A stretch of DNA of 25,280 nt, taken from the NCBI RefSeq assembly GCF_018853465.1, contig NZ_JABBOU010000107.1:1-25280 (forward strand), written 5' to 3'. Position 1 is the first letter of the stretch; each line of letters opens with the position of its first letter. The translations under genes were made by a program, and so were the position numbers. The stretch is from Acidithiobacillus montserratensis. GTDB taxonomy: Bacteria > Pseudomonadota > Gammaproteobacteria > Acidithiobacillales > Acidithiobacillaceae. The notes beneath the pieces were generated by a model that had not been told where the DNA came from, ran no database searches, and was given only the letters and a program-made list of their open reading frames with translations. This document shows, piece by piece, positions 7,617 to 14,622 of the stretch.

Positions 7617-7648
7617 CTTCCCGCAGGAGCAGCTGCGGGAAGGTTTTT
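7617..7648 (+). terminator. Rho-independent terminator of the dioxygenase-YeeE operon
   Basis: A perfect 10-bp stem (CTTCCCGCAG with CTGCGGGAAG) with a 6-base loop is followed by G and five T on the plus strand. On the minus strand no T-run follows, so the hairpin would serve the converging nuo operon poorly. The 68 bases from here to the nuoN stop show nothing further. Confidence 0.9.
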
Positions 7649-7716
7649 ATATGGGGCAGACACATCCTGCTCATTATTCTCACCTGGCCTCCACCAACCC
7701 CTAACTTCGGTTTATT

Positions 7717-9045
7717 TCAGCTTACTCCATAAGGCAGCAGCAGCCAGGCGAAGAGCAGAATCACGATTCCCAGCGCTGCAAAAGACTCCCAACTGCGACG
7801 GTACAACAAGCGCTCCGGATTGCTGAGCACGGCGGGCTTCCACAAGGCGCTGAGGTAGTAGGCGAAGGAAAAGGCACTACCCAGGGCCAGCAAAATCGCC
7901 AGCCAGTACGCCTGATCATGCACATCGGCAATAATCACCAGCAGCTTGGCAAAAAAACCGATGCTGGGCGGCATACCCGCCAAAGCCAGCAAAGTCAAGC
8001 CCAAAAGTCCGGCCAGTACCGGCTGGCGTTCCCGCAAGGCTGCCCAAGGAATCGCAATACTGTTCTCGGGCAGGGCTGAAAGGCCCATGAAAGTGCCCAC
8101 GTTCATCAGTCCATAGACCAGAGCATAAATGGCGGCGGCAATAATACCCAAAGGACCGGCGGCAAGCGCGGCAAGAAAGTATCCGGCATGGGCAATGGCC
8201 GAATAGCCCAGCATTCTGCGGATATGTCCGGCCCGATACGCGAGGACATTCCCTACCACGATACTGCTTGCAGCGATGATGGCTATTGGAATTTCCAGTT
8301 TGGGGGTCGCCGCCGCCAGGGTAATCAGTGCGCCCATGATGGCCACCTTGCCCACCCCCCCCAGAAAAATCAGGAAAGGGGCAGGGGCACCCTGGTAAAT
8401 ATCCGCCACCCAGGCATGGAAGGGAGCGGCGGCGATCTCGAAACTCAAGGCAACCAGCAGCGCAAGAACCCCCATCAATCCGAACACATTCGCACTCATG
8501 TCGCCCAGGGGGGGAATCACCGCCAGGCTGCCATCACCCAGATAGATCAGGGCAATGCCAATGGCGAACTGGGCCGAGGCCAGACCCGCCAGCAGCGCAT
8601 ATTTAAAGGCAGACTCCAGTGCCGCACGGCCGCTGCCGGGCCAGGCCAGCAGGGCGAAAAAGGGCAGCACCTGCAGTTCCAGGCCGATAAATAACAACAG
8701 GAGATTCTGGGCGCTGACCAGAATCAGACTGCCCACCAGAAGTGTCAGTAACAAACCCACCAGACTGCCGGTCATTTTTCGGGAAAGGGGATGAAACGCA
8801 ATAAAAAACAAGCCTGCCGCCATGGCAAGACTCAGATATATGCCTAAAAGACTGGCACTGAGATCCCAGTACAAATCGGCACCAAGGGCCATGTGGTCCA
8901 CAAAAATACTGGCACCCGCCGCTATACTGCTGAGTCCACCCAGCCAGGGCATGAAGCGCCCCAGACCCAGGGCATCAGCCAGAAAGGCGAGCAGCGCCGC
9001 CGCACCGACGATGAGCAATGGCAGCAAGGTCGGATTATACGCCAT
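7717..9045 (-). CDS. nuoN: NADH-quinone oxidoreductase subunit N (antiporter-like)
   Basis: This is the third antiporter-like membrane subunit of complex I and the last gene of the operon. At 442 residues it is somewhat shorter than the E. coli protein. Family marks are GLELQVLPFF with the TM5 Glu123, PFHAWVADIYQGAPAP (208-223), Lys233 in TM8, and GMPPSIGFFAK with the TM12 Lys367. An oddity is the segment normally read as FKxxxxPFH, which here is FEIAAAPFH. The TM7 lysine, central to the proton path, is thus Glu203, encoded GAG. The ATG has GGGAGG 5 bases upstream and overlaps the end of nuoM by 11 bases. Confidence 0.95.
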   Translation of the reverse strand: MAYNPTLLPLLIVGAAALLAFLADALGLGRFMPWLGGLSSIAAGASIFVDHMALGADLYWDLSASLLGIYLSLAMAAGLFFIAFHPLSRKMTGSLVGLLLTLLVGSLILVSAQNLLLLFIGLELQVLPFFALLAWPGSGRAALESAFKYALLAGLASAQFAIGIALIYLGDGSLAVIPPLGDMSANVFGLMGVLALLVALSFEIAAAPFHAWVADIYQGAPAPFLIFLGGVGKVAIMGALITLAAATPKLEIPIAIIAASSIVVGNVLAYRAGHIRRMLGYSAIAHAGYFLAALAAGPLGIIAAAIYALVYGLMNVGTFMGLSALPENSIAIPWAALRERQPVLAGLLGLTLLALAGMPPSIGFFAKLLVIIADVHDQAYWLAILLALGSAFSFAYYLSALWKPAVLSNPERLLYRRSWESFAALGIVILLFAWLLLPYGVS

Positions 9046-10495
9046 GACCGCCTCCCTGAATGAGCGCCATACTATGGGTCGAGAGTAGAATGCCCAGATG
9101 GGAAAGAATGGCCTGTGGATCCAGCCCCAACCATAAAGTCAGCAAACCCAGCACCCAGAACAGCAACCACTCGCCCCGCTGCAAGTCTTGCAGGGTTTCG
9201 GGCAGGGTATGATTCAAGGGACCCAGCATGATCCGCTCATAGGCCCGCAGAAAATACACCACCCCCGCCAGAATCCCCAGGGTAGCGAGGGCAGCCGCCA
9301 AGGGCAGTATCCGGAACGCACCGGCCAGACTGAGAAACTCCCCCGGAAAATTGGCCAATCCCGGCAGCCCCATACCGGCCAGAAAGAAAAACAGCATCCA
9401 GGCCCCGAGACGGGGAGCCCGTCTAAACAAGCCGCCTAATCCAGCCCATTCACCCGTGAGTCCGCGACTTTCCATGACGCTGACCACACCGAACAGCCCC
9501 GCCGACACCACACCATGGGCAATGAGCAAAAACACGCTGCCATGAATGGCCTGACTTTGCAGCGCAAACAATCCCAGAGCCACCAGATTCATATGACTGA
9601 CGCTGGCCCAGGCCGCAAACAGGCGCAAATTGGCGGCATTCAGAGCCAGAAATGCGCCATACAGTGTGCCTATGGCACCCAGAATGATGCCGACCGGGGC
9701 GAATTCCAGAGCGGCCTGGGGCAGCATGGGAATCGCAAAATGGATCAGACCATAAGCCCCGGCGGTCACGGCCGCCCCCGAGAGAAACACACTGCCCGCC
9801 GGGGCGGCATGCCCATAACCCGAAGCGGCCCAGCTATGCAGGGGGAAAAGTGGCATTTTGACGGCCAGACCGGCAACCATACCCAGAAACAGCCAGATGC
9901 CCAGCCCCGCGCTGATCCGGGTGTCCGCCAGCTGCAAAATGGAAAAGTCATACACTCCCGTCTGTTGGCCATGAAGGACATAGACCACTACCAGGGCCAC
10001 CAGAAACAGTAATGAACCGACAAAGGTGTACAGGAGGAATTGCAAGGCAGCTGCACGATTTTTATGACCACTGCGCAAAATCAGAAAAGCGCCGGCAAGA
10101 GCCAGAATTTCGTAGAAAATATAAAACATCAGGACATTCTGGGCATAAAATATCCCGAACAAGGCACCGGCCATGACCAGAACGGCATTGGCCAGGGACC
10201 GGAATTCCGGCAGGCGCCAGGCAAAAGCCAGACTCACCGGTATCAATATCGCACAAAGCAAGGCCAAAGTGCTGCCCAGCGGACCCGCATGCAAAGTCCA
10301 GAGACCACCCAGATAGGGGATATGCAGACCATGTCCTAAAGTGCCCATGCTGTCGGGAGCAAAACGCAAAATCAGCGTCAGCAACAACTCAATCAGGGCG
10401 ATGGTCATGGCCAGACGCTGTCCCGCCTGTTTTTGTGCGGATAACCAGAGGGCGGCGCACCAGGGCAGGAGAATCAATACCGTCACGAGGATCAC
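9035..10495 (-). CDS. nuoM: NADH-quinone oxidoreductase subunit M (antiporter-like), divergent
   Basis: This is the second antiporter-like subunit of the complex I membrane arm, 486 residues. The TM5 glutamate (Glu129 in FYEILALAG), the TM7 lysine (Lys213 in AVKMPLFPLH) and the TM12 glutamate (Glu386 in NFPGEF) are present. Two hallmarks are missing. The WLPDAH-xx-APT segment reads W-A-A-S-G-Y-G-H-A-A-P (222-232). The TM8 lysine normally in the LLK(M/T) segment is Thr244. The DIKR motif later is NLRL (289-292). Length and frame across these sites are conserved, so a frameshift is unlikely. The start is a GTG overlapping the nuoL stop (GTGA). Confidence 0.94.
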   Translation of the reverse strand: MILVTVLILLPWCAALWLSAQKQAGQRLAMTIALIELLLTLILRFAPDSMGTLGHGLHIPYLGGLWTLHAGPLGSTLALLCAILIPVSLAFAWRLPEFRSLANAVLVMAGALFGIFYAQNVLMFYIFYEILALAGAFLILRSGHKNRAAALQFLLYTFVGSLLFLVALVVVYVLHGQQTGVYDFSILQLADTRISAGLGIWLFLGMVAGLAVKMPLFPLHSWAASGYGHAAPAGSVFLSGAAVTAGAYGLIHFAIPMLPQAALEFAPVGIILGAIGTLYGAFLALNAANLRLFAAWASVSHMNLVALGLFALQSQAIHGSVFLLIAHGVVSAGLFGVVSVMESRGLTGEWAGLGGLFRRAPRLGAWMLFFFLAGMGLPGLANFPGEFLSLAGAFRILPLAAALATLGILAGVVYFLRAYERIMLGPLNHTLPETLQDLQRGEWLLFWVLGLLTLWLGLDPQAILSHLGILLSTHSMALIQGGGHGV

Positions 10496-12354
10496 AACAA
10501 GTACCCCCAGGCGACAAAGAGCAGCACCACCAGCCCGAGAATCATGCCACTGGCATAGCGACTGAGCAGACCGTCTTCACCGCTCTCCAGGACCTTGCTA
10601 CCCAGCCCGAAACCATCTTTCAACCCCCCGAGCAGGAGGAGTTGAAACCCCGTTTGCTCCAGCAAGCGGTCCAGAACCCGGGCCAGGGCATACCAGACCG
10701 GCGGAAAAATACGCAGGAAAATCCGGTCGAAAAACCAGGCGTTGAAGAGGAAGGCTATACGACTGAGGCCACGGCCTTCGCGCTCCCATTGGGCGGCCTT
10801 GTAGGCAATGGCAATACCAATGAGGGTGGCTACTGATCCTGCCACCTGCAGAAAAATATTCACATTCCCGGTGGGGGCTGGAGGCATGCCCAGTTCCGGG
10901 GCCAGCCATGGTAGCCAGATTTTCGGTCCCGGCCAGCCGGGTGGAAACTGCAGCCAGCCAATACCAATGCTTGCGACAGCCAGAATGCCCAGCGGAACTT
11001 TCATGCCCCAACCCATCTGGTAGGACTCACCCGGTTTCTCCGGCCCTTCAAATACCAGAAAATACAGCCGAAAAGCATAGATCGCCGTGAATACCGCGCC
11101 CAGCAGGGCCAGCACCCAGAGCAACTTACCGCCGGGAACAATAAAGGCCGTGGCAATAATCGCATCTTTACTATAAAAAGAGGCGGAAATCACCGGCACG
11201 GCGGCCAGCGCAAAAATGCCTGCGAGAAACGTCCAGCGTAAAAAGGGTTGCTGTTTTTTAAGGCCACCCATCTGACGAATATCATGATTTTCGTTATAGA
11301 TAATAATGACCACCCCGGCGCCCATGAACAACAGTGCCTTGAAACAGGCATGGACGAGCAGGTGGAATAAACCGAGGGAAGGTGCGCCGATGCCCACCCC
11401 GAGAAACATGTAACCCAACTGACTGATGGTGGAATAAGCCAGTACCCGCTTGATATCCACCTGGGCAATACCACAGCTTGCCGCGTACAGGGCGGTAAAA
11501 GCACCGCTCAGGCCAATCACCCAGAGCATACCGGGCACTGCTGCAAAAATCGGATAAAGACGGATACAGAGATAGACGCCCGCCGTGACCATGGTCGCCG
11601 CATGAATGAGGGCAGAAACCGTACTGGGTCCGGCCATGGAATCCGGCAGCCAGATATGCAGGGGAAATTGCGCTGATTTGGCGACCGCAGCAATCAATAT
11701 GAGGATTCCAGCTATGAGCAGCGCCAGATGATCGGGGCTGGCCGCGACTGCTGCAAACAGCGGCGAGTAATTGAGGGTATGGTACTCGGCAAAGAGAATG
11801 AAAATGGCCAGGGCCAGGGCGGTATCACCAATCCGGGTCACCACAAACGCCTTACGTCCCGCCCAGGCATTTTCCTGCTTGCGGTACCAGTGCGCCACCA
11901 GCGCATAAGAACACAGGCCGACGGTTTCCCAGCCAAGATACAGCAGTAACAAGTTATCCGCCATGGTGAGAATGAGCATTCCGCCCACAAACAGATTCAG
12001 ATAGAAATAATAACGCCGCTCGCCATAGTCTCCGCTGAGATACTGCTGGGAAAAGAGGTGAATCAAAAAACCTACAAAGGCGGCAATACTGATCATGACC
12101 AGGGTCACTTGATCCACATGAAACGCGACGCTGGCCTGAAAATGGCCCACGGCCATCCAGGTCCAGACCTGATCATGAAGATTGGGATCGCGGCCGTGGG
12201 TCATCCAGACCGCAAATACCACCAGAGTCGACAAAAAGGGCATGGTAGCGGCCATCCGGCCGATCTTTCTTGGCGAGAAATACTCGCCAAAAACAGCATT
12301 GAGCAAAGCCCCCAGCAGGGGCAAACCCGGAATCAGAAAAAGCCATTCACTCAT
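10492..12354 (-). CDS. nuoL: NADH-quinone oxidoreductase subunit L (antiporter-like)
   Basis: This is the distal antiporter-like subunit, 620 residues, with a long C-terminal lateral helix region. In contrast to M and N, all the usual residues are in place: Glu143 in GWETVGLCSY, Lys226 in AKSAQFPLH, His251 in SALIHAATMVTAG, His331, His335 and Lys339 in HLLVHACFKALLF, and Lys395 in FYSKDAI. WLPDSMAGPSTVSALIH is canonical. I choose the ATG at 12354, because GGGAGG lies 6 bases before it. The upstream in-frame start at 12384 would overlap nuoK further and lacks a ribosome site. It overlaps nuoK by 8 bases. Confidence 0.96.
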   Translation of the reverse strand: MSEWLFLIPGLPLLGALLNAVFGEYFSPRKIGRMAATMPFLSTLVVFAVWMTHGRDPNLHDQVWTWMAVGHFQASVAFHVDQVTLVMISIAAFVGFLIHLFSQQYLSGDYGERRYYFYLNLFVGGMLILTMADNLLLLYLGWETVGLCSYALVAHWYRKQENAWAGRKAFVVTRIGDTALALAIFILFAEYHTLNYSPLFAAVAASPDHLALLIAGILILIAAVAKSAQFPLHIWLPDSMAGPSTVSALIHAATMVTAGVYLCIRLYPIFAAVPGMLWVIGLSGAFTALYAASCGIAQVDIKRVLAYSTISQLGYMFLGVGIGAPSLGLFHLLVHACFKALLFMGAGVVIIIYNENHDIRQMGGLKKQQPFLRWTFLAGIFALAAVPVISASFYSKDAIIATAFIVPGGKLLWVLALLGAVFTAIYAFRLYFLVFEGPEKPGESYQMGWGMKVPLGILAVASIGIGWLQFPPGWPGPKIWLPWLAPELGMPPAPTGNVNIFLQVAGSVATLIGIAIAYKAAQWEREGRGLSRIAFLFNAWFFDRIFLRIFPPVWYALARVLDRLLEQTGFQLLLLGGLKDGFGLGSKVLESGEDGLLSRYASGMILGLVVLLFVAWGYLL

Positions 12355-12658
12355 CGACTTCCTCCCGGAGTTGACGCAGATCATCTACCGTATCGCCGCC
12401 CAGCTCGTGCTTGACCCGCAGCAACAATGCCAAGGTCAAAGCCAGAGCAGCGCCGCTCAGCGCCATCATGAACACCACCAGCACCTGGCCGGTGCCTGAG
12501 TGCCAGCGCGCACCTCCCGCCAGGGCGATCACCATGGCGGCATTGAAGAGCAGTTCGATGCCCAGGAGCAGAAAAATCAGATTGCGGCGCAACAGGATCA
12601 ACGCCACCCCGACCACAAACAGCAGTGCCGCAATGACCAGCGCCAGCTCAAGTGTCAT
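12347..12658 (-). CDS. nuoK: NADH-quinone oxidoreductase subunit K
   Basis: This small three-helix subunit of the complex I membrane arm has 103 residues. Family features are the RRNLIFLLLGIELLFNA stretch with the first conserved membrane glutamate (Glu35, E. coli Glu36) and the GQV motif (57-59). The second membrane glutamate (E. coli Glu72, in an AAAEA context) is replaced: the stretch reads LSGAALALTLALLL and Ala71 occupies the position. The ATG at 12658 has GGAGG 7 bases upstream and overlaps the nuoJ stop by 11 bases; the longer frame starting at 12703 has no ribosome site. A charged C-terminal tail (about residues 81-103) is present. Confidence 0.94.
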   Translation of the reverse strand: MTLELALVIAALLFVVGVALILLRRNLIFLLLGIELLFNAAMVIALAGGARWHSGTGQVLVVFMMALSGAALALTLALLLRVKHELGGDTVDDLRQLREEVDE

Positions 12659-13142
12659 GCGCATCCCTCCGATGAATGGCCAGCACCGCCGCAATGACTG
12701 CAAATAGAAGCAGCGCTACGGCTTCTGTCAGCCACAGATAGGGACCAAAAAGAGCACGTCCCACGCTGGCGGGGCCTATTTCCTGTATCATCACCTGAAG
12801 ATCAGGACGCTGGCTGAAGAGAAGAATCAAGACAACGGTCAGCAGCACGACCAGCACAGCAGGCCACCAGAAACCCCGACGCCAACGCGCCTCCTCCCGG
12901 ACTTGCAGAGGCGAACGCAACAACATGATGGCAAAAAGAAAAAGGACGAGAATAGCACCCACGTACAACATTACTTCGAGGGCCGCAATAAAGGGCGCCC
13001 CCAGCAGCAAAAACAGAATACTCAGCGCCAGCAGGCTAATACCCAGGTTGACAGCACCGTGCATGGGGTCGCGGACGACCAGCAGTGCCGCTCCCGTCAT
13101 CAGGATGATCAGCAGCAGCAACAATATGAGCAGAATCATCAT
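12648..13142 (-). CDS. nuoJ: NADH-quinone oxidoreductase subunit J
   Basis: This 164-residue subunit has five membrane helices. It holds the conserved TM3 segment LEVMLYVGAILVLFLF (55-70), whose Glu and Tyr match the key pi-bulge region of the family. GRALFGPYLW lies near the C-terminus. The ATG at 13142 overlaps the nuoI stop by ATGA, with GGAG 9 bases upstream. No deviations are seen at the positions I can judge by eye. Confidence 0.95.
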   Translation of the reverse strand: MMILLILLLLLIILMTGAALLVVRDPMHGAVNLGISLLALSILFLLLGAPFIAALEVMLYVGAILVLFLFAIMLLRSPLQVREEARWRRGFWWPAVLVVLLTVVLILLFSQRPDLQVMIQEIGPASVGRALFGPYLWLTEAVALLLFAVIAAVLAIHRRDAHDT

Positions 13143-13669
13143 GGCAGATTGCTCCGGACATTGACCGGGGCTTTTTCATTGATTCCCTGACCTTTATCCT
13201 TGTCGCCCAGAGCCACCCCGGAATGACGGTAAAAGTTGTAATGCGGATGTTTGCCGGTGCCGTCGATGAGCAGGGCATCTTTTTCATAAATGAAATCGGC
13301 ATGATGTTCTTTGCTGAAAGCAAACTCATCGAGGAGCTGGATGGCCAGGGTGGGACAGGCTTCCTCACAGAGGCCACAATAAATACAGCGGGAAAAATTG
13401 ATGCGGAAGGTCAACGGATAACGCCGGGTATCAGCACGCTCTCCCGCCTGTAACTCGATACAGCGGGTCGGGCACACGGCTGAACACAACTGACAGGCCA
13501 CACAACGTTCGTCGCCATCGGGATCCCGGGTCAGGGTCGGCCTGCCGCGCCAGCGGGGCGGTAAATTCAAGGGCTCTTCCGGATAGCTGACCGTTGAGAT
13601 GCGGCCGATCTGACGCAAGGTTGTCCACAGCCCCGCTCCAAGATCGACAAAATTTCGCCAGACCTTCAT
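13139..13669 (-). CDS. nuoI: NADH-quinone oxidoreductase subunit I (two 4Fe-4S clusters)
   Basis: This 176-residue peripheral-arm subunit carries clusters N6a and N6b between NuoG and NuoB. Two ferredoxin motifs are complete: CVACQLCSAVCP (cysteines 56, 59, 62, 66) and CIYCGLCEEACP (95, 98, 101, 105). An N-terminal amphipathic segment should lie on the membrane. I choose the ATG at 13669, because GGAGG lies 5 bases before it and the gene overlaps the nuoH stop by ATGA. The alternative GTG at 13681 lies upstream of that site. Confidence 0.97.
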   Translation of the reverse strand: MKVWRNFVDLGAGLWTTLRQIGRISTVSYPEEPLNLPPRWRGRPTLTRDPDGDERCVACQLCSAVCPTRCIELQAGERADTRRYPLTFRINFSRCIYCGLCEEACPTLAIQLLDEFAFSKEHHADFIYEKDALLIDGTGKHPHYNFYRHSGVALGDKDKGQGINEKAPVNVRSNLP

Positions 13670-14622
13670 GCCAGCCTCCACAGAGCTGCTGCCAGAGCCG
13701 TTGCCATGATGTTGAACAACGCCAGGGGCAAAAGCACTTTCCAGCCGAGGCCCATCAATTGATCATAGCGGGGGCGGGGCAAGGTGGCCCGCAGCCAGAA
13801 AAAAACAAAAATCACCGCTCCGGTCTTGAGCAGCAGCCAGATCCAGCCCGGCAGCCAGGGACCATGCCAGCCGCCCAGATACAGCAGGGCCGTGAGCACA
13901 GCAATCAGGGTCATCCCGAGATATTCTCCCAGGAAAAAGTAGCCAAAGCGCATACCCCCATATTCGGTGTTGAAACCCGCCACCAGTTCACTTTCCGCTT
14001 CGGGCAGATCAAAGGGCAGGCGATGGGTTTCGGCGACCCCGGCAATCATAAAAATGACAAAGCCCAGAGGCTGCAGGACGATAAAGGGCAGATTCTGGGC
14101 CACCACAATGCCATTCAGGGAGAGGGAACCACTCAGCAGCACTACCCCGAGCAGCGCCAGACCCATGGGCAACTCGTAGCTGACCAGTTGTGCCACTGCC
14201 CGCACCGCACCCAGCAGGGAAAATTTGTTTCCCGAAGCCCAGCCGCCCAGAAAAACCCCGTAGGCATTCAGGGAACTCATGGCAAGAATGAACAGGAGGC
14301 CGATATTCCAGTTGCCCGCCCAGGAAAAATGCTGATCCAGGGGCACCACGGCAAAACTGACCAGAGCACTGAAAGCCACCAGCACCGGCGCGGCCCGGTA
14401 CAGCACCGGATCCGCAAAGTCCGGGACAAAACTTTCCTTGCTCATCAGTTTGAGAGCATCGGCCAGGGCTTGACCAACGCCCAGCGGCCCAAGGCGGTTG
14501 GGACCCAGACGATTCTGCAGAAAAGCCAGCACCCGGCGTTCGGCAAACACCAGAAAACCGGCCACTCCCAGCAATATCATGGTAGTCAGCAACATACCCA
14601 GGGCCATGAGAAAAAGCCTCAT
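13666..14622 (-). CDS. nuoH: NADH-quinone oxidoreductase subunit H
   Basis: This 318-residue membrane subunit forms much of the quinone chamber with NuoB and NuoD. Family motifs are ERRVLAFLQNRLGPNRLGP (28-46), ALADALKLMSKE, the SYELPMGLALLGV segment, and the acidic loop RLPFDLPEAESELVAGFNTEYGG. The acidic residues of that loop, which couple quinone reduction to pumping, are all retained. The ATG overlaps the nuoG stop (ATGA), with GGGAG 8 bases upstream. Confidence 0.97.
   Translation of the reverse strand: MRLFLMALGMLLTTMILLGVAGFLVFAERRVLAFLQNRLGPNRLGPLGVGQALADALKLMSKESFVPDFADPVLYRAAPVLVAFSALVSFAVVPLDQHFSWAGNWNIGLLFILAMSSLNAYGVFLGGWASGNKFSLLGAVRAVAQLVSYELPMGLALLGVVLLSGSLSLNGIVVAQNLPFIVLQPLGFVIFMIAGVAETHRLPFDLPEAESELVAGFNTEYGGMRFGYFFLGEYLGMTLIAVLTALLYLGGWHGPWLPGWIWLLLKTGAVIFVFFWLRATLPRPRYDQLMGLGWKVLLPLALFNIMATALAAALWRLA

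Noticed and set aside
7617..7648. Hairpin as a bidirectional terminator also ending the nuo operon
   Set aside because: On the minus strand the stem is followed by ATGATAAG, not a T-run.
9835..10000. Compensating frameshifts as the cause of the odd NuoM motifs
   Set aside because: Flanking family motifs remain in one frame and the segment between them has the exact family length; two balanced indels are less likely, though an assembly error cannot be excluded.
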